Part shown: positions 16,747 through 25,530 of the stretch, piece by piece
Numbering within the stretch: the stretch's first letter is position 1
Layout of the letters: each line of letters starts with the position of its first letter
Notes under the pieces: model-generated
Seen by the model: the letters and a program-made list of their open reading frames with translations, nothing else
What the model was told of the DNA's origin: nothing
The model's database searches: none
Assembly: GCF_002939385.1 (NCBI RefSeq)
Contig: NZ_MULI01000005.1
Coordinates: 62,001-126,000, forward strand
Direction of reading: 5' to 3'
From: Streptomyces sp. MH60
GTDB taxonomy: Bacteria > Actinomycetota > Actinomycetes > Streptomycetales > Streptomycetaceae
DNA: 64,000 nucleotides
Made by a program: the position numbers and the translations under genes

Positions 16747-17862
16747 ATGAGCGGGACGACCGGGACAGGACTGCCCGGATCACCGACAACGCTGTTCGAC
16801 CACGCGCTGCGGCTACATCAACTGGTTCCGGATGAGCCGCTTCCGCGCGACGGGTACCCCTTTCCCGATGACGCGTTGCACCGTCGCCGAGGCCCGAAGG
16901 CACCCAAAGACCGGCACTTGGCCGGCAAGGATATTGCGCTCATTCTGGACATGCATTTCGCGCGGGCCTCCGCCCTGCCCAGCGAACTGGCCGATGTCTT
17001 CCACGACGTCTATGTCCCGATTCACCACAACGAGCACATCGCCGCCGCGGCTGCGCGGGTGGACATAGAACGCGCTCGTCAAACGGGCCGCTGGCTGGTC
17101 CGCTATGGCACCGATCGCTGCTCAGTCACCGTCGGGCTTGCCCTGCTCGCCGTTGTGGGAACAGCCGACGACATCCCGCTGATTCAGACGATCGGGCTGC
17201 TCTCCGACCGCTTCGGGCCGTTGGCGGCGCACGCCTTCGAGCGGCAGACAGGAGGAGTCGAAGCCCTGCTCTGGCTCGCCGAGCGAGTCACCGGCTGGGG
17301 ACGTGTCTACGTCGTCGAAGCTCTCTGCAGACTCGACGACCCGGCTGCCCGACCATGGCTGCTGCGCAGGGCCTGTGATGGCGACTTCCTCAACGGATAC
17401 TTCGCCGGCAAGGTCGCCACAGTCACCAGACTCCATGAGGCGCTTGCAGAGCTCGACACTGACAGCGAGATGGTCGACCACATCGGTCGGCTACTCCATC
17501 TCATGAGCGACTGCGGGGGGATGGGACTCACCCTCGCTCACTACCCCCATTCGAGAGTGGTCCTGGAAGCTCATGCCCGCCGTGTGGGTTTGCTCAGCCC
17601 GACCACGGAGCGCTACTTCACGATCGCGGTTCTCACTCAGCACCTGACTACGGAGCCTTCCGAGGCTGCGGGGTGCACCGCGGCACAACAGGAAGCGCTC
17701 CGGGCGACCTACCTCGAGGTGCTCGATCGCGAGGAGTGGACCCAGGCCGCACGTGCCGGGATCGCCGCGGATGACAACCGGATGCGGTGGCTCGCCGACC
17801 ACCGGGCGCCACAGCTGAGGCTGCGTGCGTTCCCCGATCGAGAGCCAGATGCCGAGGAATAG
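16747..17862 (+). CDS. Hypothetical protein behind the recombinase operon
   Basis: I do not recognise this 371-residue protein. The frame is open upstream to 16543, but that stretch crosses the terminator and the recombinase stop, so I chose ATG 16747; its ribosome site is weak. The sequence is soluble, without signal or membrane segments. The middle is helical in a way that suggests HEAT-like repeats (ALLAVVGTADDIPLIQ, EALCRLDDPAARPWLLRRA). A conserved-looking N-terminal part includes PRDGYPFPDD and GKDIALILDMHF. It is the only gene between the recombinase terminator and a double hairpin at 17929-18000, which makes it a possible cargo gene. Its GC content is intermediate. Confidence 0.65.
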   Translation: MSGTTGTGLPGSPTTLFDHALRLHQLVPDEPLPRDGYPFPDDALHRRRGPKAPKDRHLAGKDIALILDMHFARASALPSELADVFHDVYVPIHHNEHIAAAAARVDIERARQTGRWLVRYGTDRCSVTVGLALLAVVGTADDIPLIQTIGLLSDRFGPLAAHAFERQTGGVEALLWLAERVTGWGRVYVVEALCRLDDPAARPWLLRRACDGDFLNGYFAGKVATVTRLHEALAELDTDSEMVDHIGRLLHLMSDCGGMGLTLAHYPHSRVVLEAHARRVGLLSPTTERYFTIAVLTQHLTTEPSEAAGCTAAQQEALRATYLEVLDREEWTQAARAGIAADDNRMRWLADHRAPQLRLRAFPDREPDAEE

Positions 17863-17928
17863 CGCACGCCAGGAATAAGGGTCTCCGCCAGTACCTGTGG
17901 GTTGACCCGCGTGTGAAGCGCGGGTTCA

Positions 17929-18000
17929 GAAGGGGACCGGCCATCGGCCGGTCCCCTTCGGCCTGTGCCGGAGGTGATCTGCCCACGCTCACCTCTGGCA
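17929..18000 (+). terminator. Two consecutive hairpins ending the accessory block
   Basis: GAAGGGGACCGGCC (17929-17942) pairs with GGCCGGTCCCCTTC (17946-17959), a perfect 14-bp stem. A second stem pairs 17966-17977 with 17989-18000 (TGCCgGAGGTGA against TCACCTCtGGCA). The first is a strong terminator. The second could be a regulatory palindrome of the next gene. Confidence 0.75.
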
Positions 18001-18088
18001 CACGCTCCACGCGTGAGCGATGACTTCGGGCGCCGGATCGGGTCTGCCCCTGCGACACACCCGACCTACGACATCTTCCGGGGCTGCG

Positions 18089-18985
18089 ATGACAACCGTC
18101 AGCGTCAATGGGATCACCTTGGGCGTCGAGTCGTTCGGTGCCGACGACGCGCCACTCGTCCTGCTCGTCGGCGGGACGACGATGCTCTCGTGGCCCGACG
18201 CGCTCTGCGAGCGCCTCGCCGCCGGCGGGCGCCGGGTCGTGCGCTACGACCTGCGCGACAGCGGAGAGTCGACCACGGCGGACCCGGAGGCGCCCGCCTA
18301 CACCCTGCGCGACCTCGCCGCCGACGCGGCGGCCCTTCCCGGCGCGCTCGGCGCCGGGCCCGCGCTCCTCGCCGGGATCGGCGTCGGGGGGATGGTCGCC
18401 CAGGTGGCCGCGCTCGACCACCCGGGCGCGTTCTCGGCACTCACCCTGGTCGGCACCCGCGCGGTCGCGCCCGGCCCACCCGACGACGACCTCCCCGACC
18501 ACGACCGGGCGACGATGAACCGGCTGTTCGCGACGCCGATGCCCGACTGGACCCACCGCGAGGCGGTGGCCGACTTCGGCGCCACCGGCGCGGAGGTCCT
18601 CGGCGACGACCCCGTCGCCGCGCGCGCGACCGCCGCGCGCATCTGGGACCGCACGCCCGGCACCGCTGTCCCGGTCCAGCTGGCCAACCAGATGGGCATG
18701 GTGTTCTCCAGACTCGACTGCGCACCCCGTTGGCGTGAGCGCCTGCCGGAGATCGAGATCCCCACGCTCGTCGTCCACGGTCGCCGCGACCCGTTCTTCC
18801 CCGTCGGCAACGGCGAGGCCATCGCGCGCGAGATTCCCGGGGCGCGGCTGCTCGTCCTCGAGGAGGCCGCCACCGCCATCCCGGACGCGGCGGTCGGCGA
18901 GGTCGCCGAGGCGATGCTTGCGCTCGGACGCGGGACCGGGCCGGCCGCGCCGGGACGGAATCCGAGCGGACGAGGGGACGCGTGA
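18089..18985 (+). CDS. Alpha/beta-hydrolase fold protein lacking catalytic Ser and His
   Basis: The protein has the layout of small alpha/beta hydrolases (298 residues from ATG 18089; an upstream ATG at 18020 is also in frame). VLLVGGTTMLSWPD forms the oxyanion region, and YDLRDSGEST the usual DxRGxGxS-like strand. The nucleophile elbow reads GIGVGG (residues 96-101), with Gly where GxSxGG has Ser. The acid in HGRRDPFFP is present, but the C-terminal His is missing (LEEAATAIP). Two of three triad residues are therefore lost, and esterase activity is unlikely. It may be a binding protein or a decaying paralogue. It converges on terD. Confidence 0.8.
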   Translation: MTTVSVNGITLGVESFGADDAPLVLLVGGTTMLSWPDALCERLAAGGRRVVRYDLRDSGESTTADPEAPAYTLRDLAADAAALPGALGAGPALLAGIGVGGMVAQVAALDHPGAFSALTLVGTRAVAPGPPDDDLPDHDRATMNRLFATPMPDWTHREAVADFGATGAEVLGDDPVAARATAARIWDRTPGTAVPVQLANQMGMVFSRLDCAPRWRERLPEIEIPTLVVHGRRDPFFPVGNGEAIAREIPGARLLVLEEAATAIPDAAVGEVAEAMLALGRGTGPAAPGRNPSGRGDA

Positions 18986-18993
18986 GCGCATGT

Positions 18994-19027
18994 GTAAGGG
19001 GCGCTTGCCAAGGCGATTGCCCCTTAC
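18994..19027. terminator. Bidirectional terminator between hydrolase-like gene and terD
   Basis: GTAAGGGGC (18994-19002) pairs with GCCCCTTAC (19019-19027), and the loop holds a further CTTGCC/GGCGA pairing. It is symmetrical and lies between converging genes. Confidence 0.85.
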
Positions 19028-19044
19028 TCGGCTCCGGGCCGCCG

Positions 19045-19578
19045 TCAGGGCCGCCGTGTCGCGCCCATCACCCGGGTGAACGTCGCGGGGTCCCCCTCGA
19101 AGCCGTGCACGCCGGCCCGGAACTCCCAGGCCCCCGTCCCGTCCCGGACGAACTCGGCGACCGTCGCCGCGGTGGCGCCCGGGACGGCGGCGAAGTCCTC
19201 CGCGGCCAGATCCGTGTAGCCCTCACGGATGCGCAGGCCCGGGTTGGTCACGTGGCCGAAGGTCCGGTCCTCGGTGTGCTGCTGTATGGCGACGCCCACC
19301 ACCACGCGCGCGTACCGGGCGTCCAGCCGCTCCAGCTCCAGCGTCATGACCTCGTCGAAACCGAAGCCCTTGCCGTCCTTGCTGTCCCGGTTGAGATAGA
19401 TCGTGCCGTCCGGTGAGCGACTGTCGAAGTACACCACGTAGGCAGGGGCGCCGTACGGATCGTCCACCGGATAGGTCCCGGCGACGAGATCCAGGTCGGT
19501 GGCCGGCTCTCCCGCCGGACTGGGGTCCCACCGCAGTGCGACCTCGACCTTGCCCAAGCCCTTGCTGAGGCCGTTCAC
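19045..19578 (-). CDS. TerD-family stress protein
   Basis: TerD-domain proteins bind calcium and are linked to tellurite, phage and oxidative stress resistance; Streptomyces have many paralogues. This one has 177 residues. Typical phrases are VEVALRWDPSP, the acidic DLDLVAGTY and YFDSRSPDGTIYLNRDSK, GFDEVMTLELERLDARYARVVV, and the closing FAAVPGATAATVAEFVRDGTG. The start is GTG 19578, with GGGAAGGGG upstream. It stands alone, divergent from the YdbC-like gene. Confidence 0.9.
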   Translation of the reverse strand: MNGLSKGLGKVEVALRWDPSPAGEPATDLDLVAGTYPVDDPYGAPAYVVYFDSRSPDGTIYLNRDSKDGKGFGFDEVMTLELERLDARYARVVVGVAIQQHTEDRTFGHVTNPGLRIREGYTDLAAEDFAAVPGATAATVAEFVRDGTGAWEFRAGVHGFEGDPATFTRVMGATRRP

Positions 19579-19735
19579 AGACTTCCCCTTCCCAGGTCCC
19601 CCGCCCTGCCCGGCCCCCTGAACTGCCGGACGATGACGGCCGGTTGTCCATCCTGCCACGCACCGGGACGAACGCGCGGGCAAGCGCTCCTCCTCAGAGC
19701 GACCGGTGCCGTGTTCCTGGCCTTACCATGGCGCG

Positions 19736-20350
19736 GTGCTGGTCAAGTGGATTCGCTGCACCGTGGTGGACCGCCGCGGTTTCGAGCGGGGGCAGCGGAA
19801 GTGGGCGGGGCTTCCGGGGGAGCCGGGTTTTCGGGGGCAGGGGGGTGGCTGGAGCCGGGGGCGGCCGGACGTGGCGCACGTCTTCGCCTTCTGGGAGAGC
19901 CGTGCCTTCTACGACTCCTTCATGGCCCGTTCCCACGACAGGCTGGCCTCCGCGCAGGTGGGCACCTTCAAGGACGCCCAGGTCAGGCTCTTCGACTACC
20001 GGTTCGACGTGAAGACCGGGTTCGAACCGCGCTTCACCGACGCCGACCTGCTGCGGGTGGCGCTGTGCCGGGTCCACGAGGAACGGGCCGAGCACTACGT
20101 CCTCATGCAGGAGAAGGTCTGGAACCCGGCGATGGCCGGCTCGCCCGGCATGATCCGCGGCCTGTTCGGCGAGGCCCCGGGGGACGGGTACAACGAGTAC
20201 CTCGTGCTGTCCATGTGGCTGTCGGCCGCCGAACACGGAAAGTACCGCACCGAGCGAGTGGAGCGGCTCGCCCTGCGCGCCCAGACGGAGGCCGACATCG
20301 CGGCGCTGACGGGCGACATCGTGCAACTGGAACCCTCCTGGACCGTTTGA
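19736..20350 (+). CDS. YdbC-like (DUF4937) protein
   Basis: The protein has 204 residues and begins LVKWIRCTVVDRRGFERGQ followed by KWAGLPGEPGFRGQGGGW, which matches my memory of the DUF4937/YdbC family. The family looks like a dimeric alpha/beta barrel related to antibiotic-biosynthesis monooxygenases, but its function is unknown. HVFAFWESRAFYDSFMARSHD continues the domain. From about residue 95 a second, helical part follows with no assignment. GTG 19736 was taken because the homologous region begins there; no good ribosome site is visible. The gene is monocistronic. Confidence 0.75.
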   Translation: MLVKWIRCTVVDRRGFERGQRKWAGLPGEPGFRGQGGGWSRGRPDVAHVFAFWESRAFYDSFMARSHDRLASAQVGTFKDAQVRLFDYRFDVKTGFEPRFTDADLLRVALCRVHEERAEHYVLMQEKVWNPAMAGSPGMIRGLFGEAPGDGYNEYLVLSMWLSAAEHGKYRTERVERLALRAQTEADIAALTGDIVQLEPSWTV

Positions 20351-20456
20351 GATCCGGACCCACGCCGACTCGACCAGGTGTGGAAACTGTGTGACGTACG
20401 CCGTACGGGGCCCGTACGAGTGCTTGGTTCCGCCCGTCTCGATCTAGGGTTCTGGC

Positions 20457-21116
20457 ATGGCACGACCACGGCGCATCGTTCTTGTCCGGCACGGCGAGTC
20501 GACCGGCAACGTCGATGACACCGTGTACGAGCGCGAGCCGGACCACGCGCTCGCCCTCACCGACCGGGGCCGGGCGCAGGCCGAGGAGACCGGCAAGGGG
20601 CTGCGCGAGGTGTTCGGCCGCGAGCGGATCAGCGTGTACGTCTCCCCGTACCGCCGCACCCACGAGACCCTCCGCGCCTTCCACCTCGATCCGGATCTCA
20701 TACGGATACGTGAGGAGCCCCGGCTGCGCGAGCAGGACTGGGGCAACTGGCAGGACCGCGACGACGTGCGCCTGCAGAAGGCCTACCGCGACGCCTACGG
20801 GCACTTCTTCTACCGCTTCGCCCAGGGCGAGTCCGGTGCCGACGTGTACGACCGGGTCGGCGGCTTCCTGGAGAGCCTGTTCCGCAGCTTCGAGGACCCC
20901 GACCACCCGCCGAACGTGCTGCTGGTGACGCACGGGCTCGCCATGCGGCTGTTCTGCATGAGGTGGTTCCACTGGACGGTCGCGGAGTTCGAGTCGCTGG
21001 CCAACCCCGGGAACGCCGAGATGCGGATGCTCGTTCTCGGTGAGGACGGCAAGTACAGCCTTGACCGGCCCTTCGAACGCTGGCGAGATCCGGAACCGTA
21101 CGGGATCACCGGATAG
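20457..21116 (+). CDS. Histidine phosphatase (phosphoglycerate-mutase superfamily)
   Basis: The 219-residue protein carries the RHG catalytic motif at once (IVLVRHGESTGN), with His near residue 12 as phospho-acceptor. YVSPYRRTHETL supplies the second Arg, RLREQDWGNWQD the acid, and VLLVTHGLAMRL the second His. The enzyme removes phosphate from small phosphoesters; the substrate is unknown. TTGGTT (20424-20429) and TAGGGT (20445-20450) lie just before the ATG. The transcript may therefore be leaderless. The next gene starts 12 bases after its stop. Confidence 0.9.
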   Translation: MARPRRIVLVRHGESTGNVDDTVYEREPDHALALTDRGRAQAEETGKGLREVFGRERISVYVSPYRRTHETLRAFHLDPDLIRIREEPRLREQDWGNWQDRDDVRLQKAYRDAYGHFFYRFAQGESGADVYDRVGGFLESLFRSFEDPDHPPNVLLVTHGLAMRLFCMRWFHWTVAEFESLANPGNAEMRMLVLGEDGKYSLDRPFERWRDPEPYGITG

Positions 21117-21128
21117 AGTGGCAGGGCG

Positions 21129-22034
21129 ATGACCGCTCATTCTTCTCCTGACGGGCGCCTGGACCGGGCCCTGTCCAGCCTGCGCGGACTGTCGGTGGGG
21201 GACGCGCTGGGCTCACAGTTCTTCGTTCCCGCGAACTATCCGCTGCTGGGGCGCCGCGAGCTGCCGCCCGGTACCTGGCAGTGGACGGACGACACGGAGA
21301 TGGCGTGTTCCGTGGTCTGCGTCCTGGCCGCCCACCACCGCATCGACCAGGACGCGCTGGCCCTCTCCTTCGCCCGGCATCACGACTTCGACCGGGGGTA
21401 CGGTCCCGCGGTCAACCGCCTGCTCCGGCTGGTCCGGGAAGGCGGCGACTGGCGCGAGCTCGCCGCGGCGCTGTTCAACGGGCAGGGCTCCTGGGGCAAC
21501 GGCGCCGCCATGCGCATCGCGCCGCTCGGTGCCTGGTACGCGGACGACCCGGAACAGGCGACCCACCAGGCGGAGATCTCGGCCTACCCGACGCACCAGC
21601 ACCGTGAGGCGGTGGTCGGCGCCATGGCCGTCGCGGCGGCCGCGGCGCTGGCCGCCGATCCGGCCGGCCCGCCCTCCGCGCACGCGCTCCTCGACGGTGT
21701 GATCGCGCTGGTGCCGAAGAGCGCGGTGGGCGCCGGACTGCGGCGCGCCCGGGACATGCTCGACTACGGCGACGCGACCACTGTGGCTGCGGTCCTGGGC
21801 TGTGGCCGGCGTACGACCGCTCACGACACGGTCCCCTTCGCCCTCTGGTCCGCGGCCCGCGCCCTCGGTGAGTACGAGACCGGGTTCTGGACGACCGCCC
21901 AGGTCGGCGGGGACGTGGACACGACCTGCGCCATCGTGGGCGGAGTGATCGCGGCCGGGAAGGCCGGGGCGCCCCCGGCCGAGTGGGCGGGGCGGGTCGA
22001 GGCGCTGCCCGCCTGGCTGGCGACCACCGCCTGA
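21129..22034 (+). CDS. ADP-ribosylglycohydrolase family protein
   Basis: The 301-residue enzyme belongs to the DraG/ARH fold, which removes ADP-ribose from proteins or small molecules using two metal ions. Motifs: GLSVGDALGSQF near residue 20, WTDDTEM near 55 (metal ligands), GSWGNGAAMR near 125, and GGDVDTTCAIVGG near 265 (second ligand set). Paralogues in Streptomyces are numerous. TAGAGT overlaps the stop of the phosphatase gene ten bases before this ATG, so it may have its own leaderless promoter even though the two genes look like an operon. Confidence 0.92.
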   Translation: MTAHSSPDGRLDRALSSLRGLSVGDALGSQFFVPANYPLLGRRELPPGTWQWTDDTEMACSVVCVLAAHHRIDQDALALSFARHHDFDRGYGPAVNRLLRLVREGGDWRELAAALFNGQGSWGNGAAMRIAPLGAWYADDPEQATHQAEISAYPTHQHREAVVGAMAVAAAAALAADPAGPPSAHALLDGVIALVPKSAVGAGLRRARDMLDYGDATTVAAVLGCGRRTTAHDTVPFALWSAARALGEYETGFWTTAQVGGDVDTTCAIVGGVIAAGKAGAPPAEWAGRVEALPAWLATTA

Positions 22035-22264
22035 CCGACCTTCCCCGGAAACTCTCCGTGCGCGAGGGGAACTCTGTGTGACCATCGGCGCGTTGTCATG
22101 ACAACCGCTGCCCGGGGTGTGGCCACGGGCGGGTCCGGAAGGTCATGGGGGTGTGGGCCGTGGAGGCACTGTCGGTGTTCGCCGCGCTGTTCGCCGCGCT
22201 GTTCTTCGTGCTGTCCGCCGCCCCGCCGAGACGCGCTCGGGCGACCGCGAGCCGGCCGGGCGGG

Positions 22265-22295
22265 CCCCGGTGGGCGTGCGGTACGCCCACCGGGG
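22265..22295 (-). terminator. Terminator of the MFS gene
   Basis: CCCCGGTGGGCGT (22265-22277) pairs perfectly with ACGCCCACCGGGG (22283-22295). It is 30 bases beyond the stop of the leftward MFS gene and faces the ADP-ribosylhydrolase gene, so it may serve both. Confidence 0.85.
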
Positions 22296-22324
22296 GACCC
22301 CGCCCGGCCCGGGGCCCCGCGGGG

Positions 22325-23872
22325 TCAGCCCATACCCGGCCCGGCCGTGCCGGAGAGGGCCTCCAGGTCGCTCTTGCGCACCCGGATCACCAGCCAGGCC
22401 GTGGCCAGCGCGAGCACGGCCATGGCGGCGGCCGGGATGAAGGCGGCCGAGATGCCCTGTGCCAGCACGTCGTGCGACCAGGGCGCGGGCAGCTGGTGGG
22501 TCTGGGCGAACTCCGCCTTCTGCTCCGGCGAACCGTTGGTGAGGAAGTCCGGCACCTGTTGCTTCGCCTCGTCCCGACTGGCCGTGCCGAAGACCGTCGT
22601 CAGGATGGCGAGACCGATCGATCCGCCCACCTGCTGCATCGCGTTGAGCAGACCCGACGCCGCACCCGCCTCGTGCTGGGCCACCCCGGAGACCGCGGTC
22701 AGCGTCAGCGTCACGAAGTTCAGCCCCATGCCGAAGCCGAAGATCAGCATCGGTCCCAGGATCCCGCCGACATACGAGCTGTCGGAGCTGATGAGGGCCT
22801 GCCAGCCGAGCCCGAGCGCGGCGAGTGCCGAACCCGCGATCATGAACGGCTTGGGGCCGAAGACGGGCAGGAAGCGCTGCGACAGACCCGCGCCGAGCGC
22901 GATCACGACCGTGACCGGCAGGAAGGCCAGACCGGCCTCGATGGGGGTGTAGCCGAGCACGTTCTGCACGAACAGCACGATGTAGAAGAACATGCCGAAC
23001 ATCGCCGCGGCCAGGCTCAGCATGATCAGGTACGTGCCGGAGCGGTTGCGGTCGGCGAACATCTTCAGCGGCGTGATCGGTTCCTTGGCCCGCTGCTCGA
23101 TGAGGACGAAGGCGAGCAGCAGGACCGCGGCGGCCGCGAAGGAGCCGATGGTCAGGTTGTCCCGCCAGCCCTCGTCGGCGGCCCGGATGAAGCCGTAGAC
23201 GAGAGACGCCATACCCGCCGTCGAGGTCACCGCCCCGGCGATGTCGAAGCGGCCGGAGTGCCGTTCGGACTCGCTGATGTAGAGCGGCGCCAGCACGGCG
23301 ATCAGCACACCGATCGGCACGTTGACGAAGAGCACCCAGCGCCAGTCGAGCCACTCGGTGAGCATGCCGCCCGCCAGCAGGCCGATGGCGCCGCCACCTG
23401 CGGACACGGCGGCGAAGACGCCGAAGGCCCGGTTGCGTTCCGGCCCCTCTGGGAAGGTGGTGGTGATAAGGGCCAGCGACGTGGGCGACGCGATCGCGCC
23501 TCCCATGCCCTGCAGGACGCGCGCCGCGAGGAGCTGCCAGGGTTCCTGGGCGAAGCCGCCGAGCAGCGAGGCGAAGGTGAAGAGCAGGATGCCGGTCATG
23601 AAGACGCGGCGCCTGCCGAGGATGTCACCGGCTCGGCCGCCGAGCAGGAGCAGGCCGCCGAAGGTGAGCGTGTAGGCGCTGACGACCCAGGTGAGGTCGG
23701 TGGTGCTGAAGTCGAGCGCGTTCTGAATGTGCGGGAGCGCGATGTTCACAATCGTCGCGTCGAGTACGACCATGAGTTGGCAGGCCGCTATGACGGCGAG
23801 TGCGATGCCGGGATGCCCCTCCCGGCGGGCCGCTCCCGGCTTCTGGTCTTTGATCAGAGAAGAGGTTGTCAC
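22325..23872 (-). CDS. MFS drug-efflux transporter, DHA2 (14-TM, EmrB/QacA) family
   Basis: The 515-residue inner-membrane protein should exchange protons for hydrophobic drugs. The DHA2 signature LDATIVNIALPHIQ lies in the first helix, GRAGDILGRRRVF in the first cytoplasmic loop, and GMGGAIASPTSLALI in helix 5. About 14 hydrophobic segments can be counted. The gene diverges from a TetR regulator across 186 bases that hold two near-identical operators. Repression by that regulator and induction by a transported compound are the likely logic. Confidence 0.93.
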   Translation of the reverse strand: MTTSSLIKDQKPGAARREGHPGIALAVIAACQLMVVLDATIVNIALPHIQNALDFSTTDLTWVVSAYTLTFGGLLLLGGRAGDILGRRRVFMTGILLFTFASLLGGFAQEPWQLLAARVLQGMGGAIASPTSLALITTTFPEGPERNRAFGVFAAVSAGGGAIGLLAGGMLTEWLDWRWVLFVNVPIGVLIAVLAPLYISESERHSGRFDIAGAVTSTAGMASLVYGFIRAADEGWRDNLTIGSFAAAAVLLLAFVLIEQRAKEPITPLKMFADRNRSGTYLIMLSLAAAMFGMFFYIVLFVQNVLGYTPIEAGLAFLPVTVVIALGAGLSQRFLPVFGPKPFMIAGSALAALGLGWQALISSDSSYVGGILGPMLIFGFGMGLNFVTLTLTAVSGVAQHEAGAASGLLNAMQQVGGSIGLAILTTVFGTASRDEAKQQVPDFLTNGSPEQKAEFAQTHQLPAPWSHDVLAQGISAAFIPAAAMAVLALATAWLVIRVRKSDLEALSGTAGPGMG

Positions 23873-23894
23873 TATGTGTCCCCCACGATGACTT

Positions 23895-23962
23895 AGTGAA
23901 CGCTCGCGTTCACTGTTGCTTCAACGTTAGTGACCCGGAGACAGTGAACGCAACCGTTCACT
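23895..23962. promoter_or_regulatory. Twin palindromic operators between MFS and tetR genes
   Basis: AGTGAACG-N4-CGTTCACT occurs twice, at 23895-23914 and 23943-23962, with different spacers (ctcg and caac). Centres are 48 bases apart. Each would bind a TetR dimer (or pair of dimers); one lies close to the MFS start and the other on the tetR side. Confidence 0.88.
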
Positions 23963-24058
23963 TGTCGTGTCGTCGCGCGTCCGGTCCCCCGTCGTGGCCG
24001 CGCGAGGCGTGCTTCATCCCCGAATACCCGTTTTCACCGCTTTCTGGAGACCCCCGAC

Positions 24059-24679
24059 ATGGTTCCTTCGCACTGGGCGGCCGCCTCCGCCCAGACGCCC
24101 TCCCGCCGGCGTGGCGCGGTCCTGGAACGCGCGATCCTCGAGGCCGCGCTGGACCAACTCGGCACCGTCGGCTGGAACGGCCTGACGATGGAGGGAGTGG
24201 CCGCGGGCGCACAGACCGGCAAGGCGGCCGTCTACCGGCGCTGGCCGTCCAAGGAAGACCTCGTCGCGGATGCGCTGCGGTCCGGGCTGCCGGACTTCGA
24301 CACCGTTCCCGACCTCGGAAGCGTGCGCGAGGATCTGCTGGAGCTCTGCCGCAGGGCGCGCGACGCGATGTACAGCCGCCCCGGATTCGCTCTGCGTTCC
24401 GTCATTCACGAATGCGACACCAGGCAGGCGGAGCGCTTCCATGCCGTGATCATCAAGGGGGTGGTCGAGCCGACCCTCAAGGTGCTGTGTGAGGTCATCA
24501 ACCGCGGAATGGAGCGGGGAGAGGTCCGGCACGACGCGGCCAACGGATACGTCTTCGACGCCATCCCGGCGATGATGATGTATCGATCGAAGATTTGTGC
24601 AAGTGAATGGACGGACCGCGAGCTGGAGGAAATGATCGACCAGCTGATGGTCCCGCTATTGCGGCCCGACGGCCCCTGA
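24059..24679 (+). CDS. TetR-family regulator, probable repressor of the MFS pump
   Basis: The protein has 206 residues. The N-terminal HTH runs from about residue 20 to 65 (AILEAALDQLGTVGWNGLTM, then GVAAGAQTGKAAVYRRWPSK). The ligand-binding part has the TetR_C-like order DLLELCRRARDAMYSRPG and later MMMYRSKICASEWTD. The ATG lies after GGAGA. Two palindromes before it and the divergent transporter point to local autoregulated control. Confidence 0.92.
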   Translation: MVPSHWAAASAQTPSRRRGAVLERAILEAALDQLGTVGWNGLTMEGVAAGAQTGKAAVYRRWPSKEDLVADALRSGLPDFDTVPDLGSVREDLLELCRRARDAMYSRPGFALRSVIHECDTRQAERFHAVIIKGVVEPTLKVLCEVINRGMERGEVRHDAANGYVFDAIPAMMMYRSKICASEWTDRELEEMIDQLMVPLLRPDGP

Positions 24680-24760
24680 CCCCGGCCGACGAGGAGACCG
24701 GCCCCGTTCGGGCAACCGGGGTGTCGCCGGGGGATCGCAGCGGCGTACGCTAGGTGCGCC

Positions 24761-25462
24761 ATGCCGTACGAACCACCTACTCACACCGTCGAGCGCTCTC
24801 TTCGCGCCACGACCGGAGCGAAGATCATTGCCGGTGTCGACGAGGTGGGGCGCGGCGCGTGGGCCGGCCCGGTCACCGTCTGTGCGGCGATCACCGGACT
24901 GCGCCGACCCCCGGTCGGCCTGACCGACTCCAAGCTGCTCACCATCAAGCGACGCACCGAACTCGCCGTGGAGTTGCGGACCTGGGTCACGTCCTACGCC
25001 CTGGGGCACGCCTCACCGGAGGAGATCGACGCGCTGGGCATGACCGCCGCGCTGCGCCTGGCGGCGGGGCGTGCCCTGGAGACCCTGCCGGTCCGTCCCG
25101 ACGCCGTCATCCTCGACGGCAAGCACGACTACCTCGGCGCCCCGTGGCGGGTTCGTACGGTGATCAAGGGCGATCAGTCCTGCGTCGCCGTCGCGGCGGC
25201 CTCGGTGCTCGCCAAGGTCCAGCGCGACAAAATGATGGCCGAACTGGGTGTCGACCATGCAGACTTCGGTTTTGCGGACAACGCCGGGTATCCGTCGCCC
25301 GTGCACAAGGCCGCACTGGCGGAGCGGGGCCCCACCCCGCACCACCGGTTGTCGTGGGCGTATCTTGATGCGCTGCCCCAGTGGCGGCACCTCAAGAAGG
25401 TCCGCAGTTGGGTGGACGGAAGCGTTCCGGAAATCGAGGGTCAGCTCGGATTCGATTTCTGA
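24761..25462 (+). CDS. rnhB: Ribonuclease HII
   Basis: RNase HII removes ribonucleotides from DNA and RNA primers. The metal-binding DEVGRG lies near residue 27 within [16 protein letters not shown]. Other family blocks are [22 protein letters not shown], and the later [15 protein letters not shown]. The [11 protein letters not shown] phrase completes the active site region. With 233 residues the length is normal. The start is ATG 24761; a TACGCT/TAGGTG stretch is 5-15 bases upstream, so a leaderless message is possible. Confidence 0.95.
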   Translation: MPYEPPTHTVERSLRATTGAKIIAGVDEVGRGAWAGPVTVCAAITGLRRPPVGLTDSKLLTIKRRTELAVELRTWVTSYALGHASPEEIDALGMTAALRLAAGRALETLPVRPDAVILDGKHDYLGAPWRVRTVIKGDQSCVAVAAASVLAKVQRDKMMAELGVDHADFGFADNAGYPSPVHKAALAERGPTPHHRLSWAYLDALPQWRHLKKVRSWVDGSVPEIEGQLGFDF

Positions 25463-25530
25463 CGGTTCCGCTCGCAGGCATGTGCCACCCGCCGACGCGA
25501 GCCGCACCAACGTTTGATAGATATCAGCTC

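Noticed and set aside
17900..17932. tRNA-like sequence gacccgcg...cgcgggttca
   Set aside because: It contains only one short stem and a GGTTCA-like end, not the other arms of a tRNA.
12287..18088. tRNA-derived attachment site for the recombinase
   Set aside because: No cloverleaf or tRNA 3' end is visible and no long direct repeat flanks the block; the stems present are simple hairpins.
22145..22260. Short plus-strand frame with a hydrophobic start (AALFAALFFVL) near the MFS terminator
   Set aside because: It has no stop codon before running through the terminator and deep into the opposite MFS gene, so no real small membrane protein can be defined.
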